This document shows positions 6,394-12,336 of a stretch of DNA of 12,336 nt, piece after piece (positions within the stretch are counted from its first letter, which is position 1; the number at the start of each line of letters is the position of its first letter). The position numbers and the translations under genes were made by a program. The DNA is taken from assembly GCA_019695455.1 (NCBI GenBank), contig JAEUAC010000329.1, forward strand, positions 1 to 12,336, given 5' to 3'. The notes below the pieces were generated by a model. That model worked only from the letters and a program-made list of their open reading frames with translations, did not search any database and was not told the DNA's origin. The stretch comes from Methylorubrum extorquens. Lineage in GTDB: Bacteria; Pseudomonadota; Alphaproteobacteria; Rhizobiales; Beijerinckiaceae.

Positions 6394-7650
6394 GTGCGAG
6401 TCCGGCCGATGACATCCCCAAGGCTCGCGTTGCCCAGGATCGATCTGGCGTCCTCGGCCAACGATCTCCTGCGGAACGTCGCGAACGGCACGTTCCTCCT
6501 CGCCGTCGTCGCCGCGAACTTCACGCTCATGCGGCCGTCGCCGGTCGACATCCTCATCATCCTGACGCTGGGTCTCGCCGTCCTCTCCGGCCAGATCATG
6601 ACCACCAACATCGTCGTGTTCCTGGTCGCCATCGCGTCCTGGCTCCTGTCGCTCTACGCCTCCTCGCTCTGGGAGATCGACGACCCGGAGGCGACGTTCC
6701 TCGTCATCAAGATCACCTATGCCCTGTCCATCGCCGTCTGCTCGGCGCTGATCGCGGCGCATTGGCGGCGGGAGGACCTGCAGCGCTTCATCGCAATCTT
6801 CGTCCTGTCGAGCTTCGTCGCGGCCTGCCTCGGCATCCTGGGCATCGCCACCGGCAGCGAGGATCTCACCTGGGACGGCCGCGCCAGCGGGCTCTTCGAC
6901 GATCCGAACATGTACGGCTCGTTCCTGCTCACGGGCCTGATCTCGTGCATGTACAAGCTGCAGCGGGGCCGCCATCGCCTGATCTACGGGCCCGTCATGG
7001 CCGTCCTGCTGCTCGGCCTCGTCCTGTCGTTCTCGCGGGCCGCCATCGTCTCGTTCATGCTGTGGGGCGGGCTGTTCTACCTGTTCATCAACCTGCGCAA
7101 CCTGCCGCGCGCCCTGTTCTTCCTGTTCGCGGCCGCCGTCGTGGCGCTGTGCGTGCTCGCGATCGGCGCCCTGATCGAGCCCGACCTCGCCGCCAAGTTC
7201 GCCGACCGCACAACCATCGCCAAGCCCTACGACCTCGGGCACGACGGCCGGTACAACCGCTACCTGCTCAGCGTCGAGATGATCCTGCAGAACCCGATGG
7301 GCCTCGGCGTGCTCGTCCTGCACCGCCTCTTCGACGAGCCGATCCACAACATCTGGCTCTCGTCCTTCGTCAATTACGGCTGGATCGCCGGCTTCGCCTA
7401 CACGTTCCTGATCATCTTCACGGTGGTGGTGTCGCTGAGGAACTACCGGGCCCTGCGCGAGCCCATGCTGATCGTGCTGCTGCTCGGCTGGGTGGCCGTC
7501 CAGTTCTGCGCGATCCTGCACGAGGCGGAGCGCTGGCGGCACCTCTGGATGCTGTTCGGCCTCATCTGGGGCCTGAACCTGAAGCGCCTCGCGTCGCAGC
7601 CGCCCGAGCCGGCCCGCGCTCCGTCCCGTGCCGTTCCAGCCGCCGCGTGA
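6394..7650 (+). CDS. O-antigen ligase/polymerase-like membrane protein (Wzy_C family)
   Basis: The 418-residue protein has roughly ten to twelve hydrophobic segments (about 32-47, 51-67, 71-92, 101-121, 131-152, 172-187, 197-213, 216-233, 239-261, 330-347, 357-373, 384-396). It carries marks of the O-antigen ligase family: GRASGLFDDPNMYG (162-175), LSFSRAA (211-217), then a soluble loop (about 262-320) with GRYNRY (285-290), NPMGLGV and PIHNIWL (316-322), the family's functional Arg and His region. Such proteins join or polymerise undecaprenyl-linked glycans at the periplasmic face. The start is probably GTG 6394, with GAGG five bases upstream; ATG 6409 is an alternative with poorer upstream sequence. 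It follows the beta-helix gene by 59 bp and may share its transcript. No glycosyltransferase, flippase or chain-length gene is nearby, so the polymer it acts on is unknown. Confidence 0.85.
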   Translation: MRVRPMTSPRLALPRIDLASSANDLLRNVANGTFLLAVVAANFTLMRPSPVDILIILTLGLAVLSGQIMTTNIVVFLVAIASWLLSLYASSLWEIDDPEATFLVIKITYALSIAVCSALIAAHWRREDLQRFIAIFVLSSFVAACLGILGIATGSEDLTWDGRASGLFDDPNMYGSFLLTGLISCMYKLQRGRHRLIYGPVMAVLLLGLVLSFSRAAIVSFMLWGGLFYLFINLRNLPRALFFLFAAAVVALCVLAIGALIEPDLAAKFADRTTIAKPYDLGHDGRYNRYLLSVEMILQNPMGLGVLVLHRLFDEPIHNIWLSSFVNYGWIAGFAYTFLIIFTVVVSLRNYRALREPMLIVLLLGWVAVQFCAILHEAERWRHLWMLFGLIWGLNLKRLASQPPEPARAPSRAVPAAA

Positions 7651-7724
7651 CCGCGCCGGCCTTGACGGACCGGCCGGGGTCGTGATGCGGTGATCGCCCG
7701 CCGCCGCGTCCCGGACCCGACCGC

Positions 7725-8492
7725 ATGACCGGCCTCCGGGCGACGCTGACGGAACTCTACGAGGGGCAGACCGAGCGCGCCTTCCGGTTCCGCTACGGCC
7801 TCCTCGCCTTCGACCTCGCGACCATCCTCTTCGTGGTGGTCTCGTCCTTCTGGACGCTGACGGCGCCCGTCGTCGCGCTGGACATGGTCATCGGGCTCCT
7901 CGTGCTCGGCGATCTCCTGGCCCGCCTCTCGATCAGCGACCGCCGGCTGCGCGAGTTCCTGCACGTCTCGACCTGGGCCGACATCGTGTCGGTCGTGGCC
8001 TTCCTGGTGCCGGCGATCGGGCAGGGCGCGGGCTTCCTGCGGATCCTGCGCACGCTGCGCCTGCTGCGGACCTACACGATCCTCCAGCGCCTGCGCGCCG
8101 ACAGCGCCGTCTTCCGCCGCAACGAGGACGTCATCGTCGCGGTGGCCAACCTGTCGGTCTTCATCTTCGTCATGACGGGGATCGTCTACGCGACGCAGCA
8201 CGGCTCCAATCCGGCGATCCGCCACTACGTCGACGCGCTCTACTTCACGGTGACGTCGCTCACGACGACGGGCTACGGCGACGTCACGCTGCCCGGCACG
8301 ACGGGCCGGGTGATCTCGGTCGTCGTGATGATCTGCGGCGTGACCCTGTTCCTGCGGCTCGCCCAGATCCTGTTCCGGCCGCACAAGGTCCGCTTTCCCT
8401 GTCCCGTCTGCGCCCTCCAGCGCCACGATCAGGATGCCGTGCATTGCAAGGCCTGCGGCACGCTGCTCGACATTCCGGACGAGGGGGACTGA
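7725..8492 (+). CDS. Voltage-gated-type potassium channel with C-terminal zinc ribbon
   Basis: The 255-residue protein has the six-helix Kv layout. S1 is about 25-42 and S2 about 48-68 with acidic D53 and D63. S3 is about 84-97 with D86, and S4 about 104-124 with arginines every third residue (R106, R109, R112, R115). S5 is about 136-156. A pore helix and the selectivity filter TTTGYGD (180-186) come next, and S6 is about 195-215. The filter marks it as potassium selective, and the S4 arginine ladder suggests voltage sensing. After S6 comes a short tail with C226-x-x-C229 and C241-x-x-C244, spaced like a zinc ribbon, ending in LLDIPDEGD. No RCK or cyclic-nucleotide domain follows. ATG 7725 has no clear ribosome site, but the next in-frame starts would remove S1. 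It is 74 bp after the ligase gene on the same strand; a functional link is not obvious. Confidence 0.9.
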   Translation: MTGLRATLTELYEGQTERAFRFRYGLLAFDLATILFVVVSSFWTLTAPVVALDMVIGLLVLGDLLARLSISDRRLREFLHVSTWADIVSVVAFLVPAIGQGAGFLRILRTLRLLRTYTILQRLRADSAVFRRNEDVIVAVANLSVFIFVMTGIVYATQHGSNPAIRHYVDALYFTVTSLTTTGYGDVTLPGTTGRVISVVVMICGVTLFLRLAQILFRPHKVRFPCPVCALQRHDQDAVHCKACGTLLDIPDEGD

Positions 8493-8550
8493 GCGGCGCG
8501 CCCGTCGGGCCCCGACGAGCCATGGCCGCCGGCGGAACGCCCGGCCCCTA

Positions 8551-8562
8551 CCTCAAATGAGG
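8551..8562. promoter_or_regulatory. Palindrome CCTCA-AA-TGAGG, possible operator upstream of the small ORF
   Basis: A perfect dyad with 5-bp arms (8551-8555, 8558-8562) and a two-base spacer sits 36 bp upstream of the ATG at 8599. A GGGAGG run follows at once, and CCTAGCG (8584-8590) lies at a distance that could serve as a weak -10 element. Such a dyad next to a poor -35 is typical of an activator site, for example for LuxR/FixJ-type regulators, but the binding protein is a guess. The AT-rich core stands out against its GC-rich surroundings. Confidence 0.4.
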
Positions 8563-8598
8563 GAGGCACCCACGAGACCTCCGCCCTAGCGTGCGGGC

Positions 8599-8823
8599 AT
8601 GTTCGACGTCCTTCGCACCACATCGCCGTCCCTCGCCGCGGACGCCGCTCGGGAGCCCTTCCAGATCAGGGTCGGGTGGGCGGTCCTCGCTCGATGCAGG
8701 TCCGAGCACGATGCGATCGACCGAGCCCTCGACCTGAAGCGGCGCATGCCCCGGCGGGTCGTCGTCATCGGCAACCTGCTGACCGGACACGAGGTCGAGC
8801 TGCCGTCCGACGCCGCCGCGTAG
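8599..8823 (+). CDS. Small hypothetical protein, 74 residues
   Basis: I do not recognise a named family. The reading frame begins with ATG and shows codon third positions in keeping with its neighbours. From about residue 20 the sequence alternates like a compact alpha/beta fold: a strand (FQIRVGWAVLARC), an acidic-basic helix (EHDAIDRALDLKRRM), a second strand (RRVVVIGNL) and a short hairpin ending in EVELP. It is cytoplasmic as far as can be seen, with no signal peptide or metal motif. The ribosome site is weak. A palindrome at 8551-8562 lies just upstream, supporting a short regulated gene. The opposite-strand frame over the same bases is Arg/Gly/Pro-rich and less protein-like. It could still be a chance frame. 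Confidence 0.5.
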   Translation: MFDVLRTTSPSLAADAAREPFQIRVGWAVLARCRSEHDAIDRALDLKRRMPRRVVVIGNLLTGHEVELPSDAAA

Positions 8824-8880
8824 GGGTCGCGCCACCGGGCCCGCGTTCAGGGCAGGCGGAGCCAATCCGGCCGGCGAGCC

Positions 8881-8925
8881 TTCCGAACGGTCAGCCCACC
8901 ATTCGGAATCGGGTCCGGCGGGACC
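8881..8925 (-). terminator. Possible terminator hairpins of the tRNA operon
   Basis: Two inverted repeats lie downstream of tRNA-Gly in the direction of transcription. GGTCC/GGACC with a four-base loop (8912-8925) ends 23 bases past the encoded CCA. TTCCGAA/TTCGGAA (8881-8887 and 8902-8908, 14-base spacer) follows. Neither has a T-run on the minus strand. Position suggests transcript ending or 3' processing; pairing is perfect but short. Confidence 0.35.
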
Positions 8926-8948
8926 GGTGCCAAGTCATTGATTTCGCT

Positions 8949-9022
8949 TGGAGCGGGTGAAGGGAATCGAACCCTCGTCATCAGCTTGGAAGGCTGTTGC
9001 TCTACCATTGAGCTACACCCGC
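8949..9022 (-). tRNA. tRNA-Gly (anticodon TCC)
   Basis: Reading the minus strand from 9022, the acceptor arm GCGGGTG pairs with CACCCGC (8953-8959), followed by T and an encoded CCA (8949-8951). The D stem is GCTC/GAGC. The anticodon loop CTTCCAA gives TCC, which decodes GGA and GGG. The T arm contains GGTTCGATTCC. The top pair of the anticodon stem is A-A (positions 27-43 in tRNA numbering), a small departure from full pairing. It lies 23 bp after tRNA-Tyr and is very likely cotranscribed with it. Confidence 0.96.
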
Positions 9023-9045
9023 GGACCGACTCGACGAGGGTGTCT

Positions 9046-9130
9046 TGGTGGGGGAAGTAGGACTCGAACCTACGAAGGCATAGCCAGCGGATTTACAGTC
9101 CGCCCCCTTTGCCGCTCGGGACATTCCCCC
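9046..9130 (-). tRNA. tRNA-Tyr (anticodon GTA)
   Basis: Reading the minus strand from 9130, the acceptor GGGGGAA pairs with TTCCCCC, followed by discriminator A and an encoded CCA (9046-9048). The anticodon stem GCGGA/TCCGC encloses the loop CTGTAAA, giving GTA for tyrosine. The long variable arm is as expected for a bacterial tRNA-Tyr, and the T loop carries GGTTCGAGTCC. Length with CCA is 85 bases. It is the first gene of the tRNA pair behind the promoter at 9195-9223. Confidence 0.96.
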
Positions 9131-9194
9131 GTCCCAGGACAGCCGACGCCGTAGACGGCCGGCATCCCGTGGCCTGCGCCAGGGGACGGCGAGG

Positions 9195-9223
9195 CTTATG
9201 GTGGCCGGCCCGAAGGGTGTCAA
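9195..9223 (-). promoter_or_regulatory. Sigma-70-type promoter of the tRNA-Tyr/tRNA-Gly operon
   Basis: On the minus strand a consensus -35 TTGACA (9218-9223) is followed by exactly 17 bases and then CATAAG (9195-9200), matching four of six bases of TATAAT. The bases after the -10 are GC-rich (CCTCGCCG), as in stringently controlled stable-RNA promoters. The start point would be near 9188, leaving a leader of about 58 bases before tRNA-Tyr. It is the clearest promoter in the window. Confidence 0.8.
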
Positions 9224-9307
9224 CCCGGGGACGCGCCGGCGCCCCTTCCGGCGCCCATGCGGCGTGTCGGCCTGGACAGGCGGGGCCGCTGGGCCCAAGG
9301 GGACGGG

Positions 9308-10099
9308 ATGCGACCGGATGCGAAACGCGGCCCGAAGATCTGGACCGGCCCGAGGCGGCCTCCGGCCCGCACCCTCGCGCCGCCCGCGCCCGACCACGCC
9401 ATCCTGTTCGGCGCCCACGCGGTGATCGAGGCGCTGAGGAACCCGGCCCGGATACCGCGCCGCCTCCTCGCGACCGAGAACGGCGCCCGCCGACTCGCGG
9501 AGGAGATCGGCGACCTCGCCATCCCGCCGGAGGTGGTGCGGGGCGACGAGATCGGACGGATCCTCGGACCCGAGGCCGTGCACCAGGGCTTCTACCTGGA
9601 GACGGACCCGCTGCCGGGGCTCGCGCTCGACGATCTCGGGCCCGAGAGCTTCGTCCTCGCGCTCGACCAGGTGACGGATCCGCACAACGTGGGCGCCATC
9701 GTCCGCACGGCGGCGGCCTTCGGCGTCGACGCGCTGCTGACCACGGCGCGCCATTCGCCGGCCGCGACCGGCGTGCTCGCGAAGGCGGCCTCGGGCGGGC
9801 TGGAGCACCTGCCGGTCGTGACCGTGGGCAATCTCGGCGACGCGCTCACGACGCTCGGGGAGCGAGGCTTCGAGCGCATCGGGCTCGATTCGGAGGGCGA
9901 GACGGATTTCGCGACGCTCGGCCCGGTGAGGCCGGCCGTGCTGGTCCTCGGCGCGGAGGGGAAGGGCCTGCGGCAGCGGACGCGAGCCTGCTGCGACCGC
10001 GTGGCCCGGCTCGAGATGCCGGGCGCCATCAAGAGCCTGAACGTCTCGAACGCCGCCGCGATCGCGCTCTACAGCCTGGCGGGCCCGCGGAGGGGCTGA
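9308..10099 (+). CDS. rlmB: 23S rRNA (guanosine-2'-O)-methyltransferase, RlmB/TrmH family
   Basis: The 263-residue protein is a SPOUT (SpoU/TrmH) RNA 2'-O-methyltransferase. An N-terminal substrate-binding domain (about 31-100) has LFGAHAVIEAL and VHQGFYLE, as in RlmB. The knotted catalytic domain has motif 1 at 117-140 (LALDQVTDPHNVGAIVRTAA region; N127, R133), motif 2 at 212-223 (LVLGAEGKGLRQ) and motif 3 at 235-255 (LEMPGAIKSLNVSNAAAIAL), which binds S-adenosylmethionine in the trefoil knot. RlmB methylates G2251 (E. coli numbering) in the peptidyl-transferase P loop. I chose ATG 9308 because AAGGGG precedes it at good spacing; ATG 9257 would add 17 residues with no ribosome site. Even so it has a basic, proline-rich N-terminal extension of about 30 residues relative to the E. 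coli enzyme. It is monocistronic, divergent from the tRNA operon. A related TrmH-family target cannot be excluded. Confidence 0.9.
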   Translation: MRPDAKRGPKIWTGPRRPPARTLAPPAPDHAILFGAHAVIEALRNPARIPRRLLATENGARRLAEEIGDLAIPPEVVRGDEIGRILGPEAVHQGFYLETDPLPGLALDDLGPESFVLALDQVTDPHNVGAIVRTAAAFGVDALLTTARHSPAATGVLAKAASGGLEHLPVVTVGNLGDALTTLGERGFERIGLDSEGETDFATLGPVRPAVLVLGAEGKGLRQRTRACCDRVARLEMPGAIKSLNVSNAAAIALYSLAGPRRG

Positions 10100-10166
10100 C
10101 CGGCCGGGGAGCGCGGCGCCCGCACGCGGCGGCCACGCCCCGGCGGCCGACCGCCGTCCGACGCGC

Positions 10167-10769
10167 TCAGGAGCGATCCTGTCCGATGGTGATCGTGCGC
10201 GGCCGGATCGGCGCCGCCTCGCTCTCGGCCTGCCGCATGGGCTCCTCGCGAGCGCTCGACCGCGTACGCGCCGAACGCCGATCGCCACCGATCACGTAGA
10301 TGGCGGGCGGCTTCACGGGAGAGGGCGCGATGCCGACGAGGCTCGGCCCATGGTCGGGATGGCTCACGACGGGAAAGGTCGGCTCCGGCGGCGCTCCGGC
10401 GTCGAGCGGAATGCCGAACGGGTCCACGATGCCGGCCGCGAGCGGCAGGCCGTAGCCGCCGTAGCCGAACCCGTATCCACCGTAGCCGTAGCCGCCGAAA
10501 CCGATCGGCGCGACGATCCCGCGGCGTCGGCCGTAGCCGAAGGCGCGGCGCTGGAAGGCGGAGGGGCCAGCGCCCGAGAAGACGTCGCCCGCCATCACGG
10601 GCGAGCGGCCGGGCCCGAAACGGCCGGCGGACGGCGCGCCGGGTCCGACGGAGCCGGACGCGGCAGGTCCTCCGCGGACCGCGCCGCGGGTCTGGGCCTC
10701 CGCCGCGCCCGCCAGCGCGAGGCCGGCCAGGAGAACGATGGCACCATGGCGGGACGACAAGGCTCGCAT
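10167..10769 (-). CDS. Secreted Gly/Tyr-rich protein of unknown function
   Basis: The 200-residue product starts with a signal peptide (MRALSSRHGAIVLLAGLALAGAAEA, likely cut after A25), placing it in the periplasm or outside the cell. The mature part is Gly/Ala/Pro/Ser-rich up to about 70. A striking Gly/Tyr/Phe block follows at 90-108 (units such as GGYGYGGYGFGYGGYG), and then a less biased C-terminal half with PTFPVVSHPDHGP and PPAIYVIGGD, ending in an Arg/Glu-rich tail. ATG 10769 is chosen over an upstream in-frame ATG at 10808 because GGGAGG precedes it at a seven-base spacing and the signal peptide starts there. I know no family for it; Gly/Tyr-rich blocks occur in structural surface proteins and aggregating segments. 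It follows murJ by 110 bp on the same strand, with a strong hairpin between, so cotranscription is doubtful. Confidence 0.75.
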   Translation of the reverse strand: MRALSSRHGAIVLLAGLALAGAAEAQTRGAVRGGPAASGSVGPGAPSAGRFGPGRSPVMAGDVFSGAGPSAFQRRAFGYGRRRGIVAPIGFGGYGYGGYGFGYGGYGLPLAAGIVDPFGIPLDAGAPPEPTFPVVSHPDHGPSLVGIAPSPVKPPAIYVIGGDRRSARTRSSAREEPMRQAESEAAPIRPRTITIGQDRS

Positions 10770-10814
10770 CGCGACACCTCCCTCTTCGATCCGCCTCCTC
10801 GGGGTCACCCTACC

Positions 10815-10854
10815 ATCGGCCGGGGAGCGGAGTCACGGCGCCTCCCGGGCCGAT
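10815..10854 (-). terminator. Long hairpin between murJ and the Gly/Tyr-rich gene
   Basis: Positions 10815-10827 and 10842-10854 pair over 13 positions with one G-G mismatch (ATCGGCC/GGCCGAT, then GGGAG/CTCCC) around a 14-base loop. In the direction of transcription it begins 25 bases after the murJ stop codon. There is no following T-run. Position and strength fit a terminator or attenuator that separates murJ from the next gene. Confidence 0.5.
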
Positions 10855-10879
10855 CGTCGCGATCCGGCGCGTCCGGCGC

Positions 10880-12336
10880 TCAGCCGCGGAGCCGGATGCC
10901 GGCGAGCTTCAGCGTGGCGAGCAGCACGGCCGCGTAGGCGAGGAGGCTCGCGAGGCCGAGGATCGCGAGGGTCGCGGGATCGGCCAGGGGGCCGAGCGGA
11001 CGGCAGGCCGCCGCGACGGGCTCGGCCGCGACGAGGAGGAGGAGGGCGACGACGACGCAGCCGGCCGCGATGCCGGCGAGGGTCAGGCCGAAGGGGCGCG
11101 ACGGCGCCGCCGCGTTGCGGCGGATGGCGAGGAGCCACAGGATCGCGACGTTGAGCCAGGCGCCGGCCGAGGTCGCGAGCGCGAGGCCCGCGACCCCGAA
11201 GGGGCCCGTCAGGCCGATCTTGAGCGCGACGTTCAGCCCGTAGCCCGCGAAGGTCGCCCAGAGCGGCGTGGTCGTGTCGCCGCGCGCGAAGAAGCTCGCC
11301 GTCACCGAGCGCAGGATCACGGCGGCCGGCAGGCCGACCGCGTAGGCCGCCAGCACGGCCCCCGCCCGCTCGGCGGCGGCCGCGTCGAACGCGCCGCGGG
11401 CGAAGAGCGCCCGCATGACGAGATCCGGCACGAGGAGGAAGGCCACCGCGCAGGGCGCCGCCAGCGCCAGCGTGAAGCCGATCGCCCGGTTCTGCGCGGC
11501 ATGGGCGGCCGCCGGATCGCCCGCGGCGAGAAGGCGCGTCATGGTCGGCAGGAGCACGGTCCCGGCCGCGATGCCGACGACCCCGAGCGGCAGCTGGTAG
11601 AGGCGCTCCGCATAGTAGAGCGAGGCGAGGGCGCCCACCGGCAGCACGGAGGCGATGATCGTGTCGGCGAACATCGCGATCTGCACGCCGGCCGATCCCG
11701 CGACCGCCGGTCCCAGCCGGCGGAAGAAGCCGCCGAGCTCCGGATCGCCCGCCGGCCGGGACGCGCGGGGCATGATGCCGGCCCGCCGGGCGGCCGCCCA
11801 GACGAGCAGCAGCTGGCCGAGTCCCGCCGCCGCGACGCCCCAGGCGGCGGCGTAGCCCGCATTCGGAAAGAGCCAGGCGGCCGACAGCGCCCCCACGAGG
11901 CAGACGTTCAGGAGGATGGGCGCGCCCGCCGCCGCCGCGAACCGGTCGTGCGCGTTCAGGATGGCCGAGATCAGCGTGACGAGCGTGATCAGGAGGAGAT
12001 ACGGGAACGTGATCCGCGTGAGGTCCACGGCGAGCGCGAACGTGCCCGGCGCGAGACCCGGCGCCAGGAGGCCGACGAAGCCCGGCATGGCGGCCAGCGC
12101 GGCCGCCAGGATGACGAGCTGCACGACCACGAGGATCGCCAGGATGCGGCCGGCGAAGGCGCGGGCCCGCGCCTCGCCCTCGCGCTCGAGCAGGCGCGCG
12201 TAGCCGGGGATGAAGGCCGCGTTGAAGGCGCCTTCGCCGAAGATCGCGCGGAAATGATTGGGCAGCCGGAACGCCACGACGAAGGCGTCCGCGACCGGGC
12301 CGACGCCCATCACGGCCGCCGTCACGACGTCGCGCA
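10880..12336 (-). CDS. murJ: Lipid II flippase MurJ (MviN), N-terminus off the right edge
   Basis: This is a polytopic inner-membrane protein of the MOP exporter superfamily that flips lipid II to the periplasm for peptidoglycan synthesis. The visible 484 residues enter at RDVVTAAVMGVGPVADAF and continue with FRLPNHFRAIFGEGAFNAAFIP, the MurJ signature with its conserved arginines. Further marks are NAHDRFAAAA, FADTIIASVLP, YAERLYQLPLGVVGIAAGT-VLLP and SFFARGDTTTPL. About a dozen hydrophobic helices are visible, against 14 in the family. By comparison with full MurJ proteins, around 20-25 N-terminal residues are missing beyond 12336, so the start codon and ribosome site cannot be seen. The C-terminus ends normally at LKLAGIRLRG. 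No frameshift or odd composition is seen. Confidence 0.95.
   Translation of the reverse strand, partial: RDVVTAAVMGVGPVADAFVVAFRLPNHFRAIFGEGAFNAAFIPGYARLLEREGEARARAFAGRILAILVVVQLVILAAALAAMPGFVGLLAPGLAPGTFALAVDLTRITFPYLLLITLVTLISAILNAHDRFAAAAGAPILLNVCLVGALSAAWLFPNAGYAAAWGVAAAGLGQLLLVWAAARRAGIMPRASRPAGDPELGGFFRRLGPAVAGSAGVQIAMFADTIIASVLPVGALASLYYAERLYQLPLGVVGIAAGTVLLPTMTRLLAAGDPAAAHAAQNRAIGFTLALAAPCAVAFLLVPDLVMRALFARGAFDAAAAERAGAVLAAYAVGLPAAVILRSVTASFFARGDTTTPLWATFAGYGLNVALKIGLTGPFGVAGLALATSAGAWLNVAILWLLAIRRNAAAPSRPFGLTLAGIAAGCVVVALLLLVAAEPVAAACRPLGPLADPATLAILGLASLLAYAAVLLATLKLAGIRLRG

Noticed and set aside
7656..7677. CCGGCC/GGCCGG repeat after the ligase-like gene
   Set aside because: Six-base arms that are themselves near-palindromic, with no T-run; too weak to call a terminator.
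8948..9154. Plus-strand ORF beginning MERVKGIEPSSSAWK
   Set aside because: This is the antisense of the two tRNA genes, a classic spurious ORF repeatedly mis-annotated in bacterial genomes.
10103..10144. GCCGGGG/CCCCGGC inverted repeat between the convergent rlmB and Gly/Tyr-rich genes
   Set aside because: The arms are 7 bp with a 28-base gap and no T-run; expected by chance in such GC-rich DNA, so not called a terminator.
9002..10288. 428-codon minus-strand ORF over rlmB
   Set aside because: Arg-rich shadow of rlmB that also runs into the tRNA genes; no domain is visible.
10350..10937. 195-codon plus-strand ORF over the Gly/Tyr-rich gene
   Set aside because: Gly/Arg-rich shadow; the minus strand has a signal peptide and a strong ribosome site.

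Overview
The window is GC-rich DNA with strongly G/C-biased third codon positions. It encodes a Lys/Ala-rich histone-H1-like protein, a beta-keto-acid cleavage enzyme (BKACE), a tRNA-Tyr/tRNA-Gly pair, RlmB and MurJ. This suggests an alphaproteobacterial chromosome, most likely Hyphomicrobiales and plausibly a Methylobacterium-type organism. The lineage is inferred from composition and gene style; no marker gene was compared. I see no insertion sequence, prophage, CRISPR array, rRNA or origin.

Layout, left to right. (1) 1-368, minus: the N-terminal part of a Lys/Ala-rich DNA-binding-type protein with a TTG start, followed by a 328-bp gap. (2) 697-2151, plus: a GH5-like (clan GH-A) glycoside hydrolase with no signal peptide. 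(3) 2158-4787: a small catabolic module. A dehydrogenase resembling L-carnitine dehydrogenase (3087-4031) and a BKACE/DUF849 enzyme (2158-3039) form a minus-strand operon. A hotdog-fold acyl-CoA thioesterase (4341-4787) diverges from them across a 309-bp gap. (4) 4958-7650, plus: a secreted right-handed beta-helix protein and a multi-membrane O-antigen ligase/polymerase-like protein, a plausible surface-polysaccharide pair. (5) 7725-8492, plus: a Kv-type potassium channel with a C-terminal zinc ribbon, then a 74-codon small ORF (8599-8823) behind a palindrome. (6) 8949-9130, minus: tRNA-Tyr(GTA) and tRNA-Gly(TCC), driven by a clear TTGACA-N17-CATAAG promoter at 9195-9223. (7) 9308-10099, plus: RlmB-type 23S rRNA 2'-O-methyltransferase. 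(8) 10167-10769, minus: a secreted Gly/Tyr-rich protein of unknown function, downstream of the lipid II flippase MurJ (10880 to beyond the right edge), whose N-terminus lies outside the window.

How the genes fit together. The dehydrogenase, BKACE and thioesterase match the logic of carnitine breakdown: oxidise the 3-hydroxyl, exchange the beta-keto acid with acetyl-CoA to give acetoacetate plus an acyl-CoA, then hydrolyse the acyl-CoA. The BKACE carries Ala-Leu-His where family members usually have the His-x-His zinc motif, and it does not look like the usual carnitine-pathway member, so the true substrate is open. This module is the best candidate in the window for something undescribed. The rest is mostly housekeeping (tRNAs, RlmB, MurJ) with single accessory genes between.
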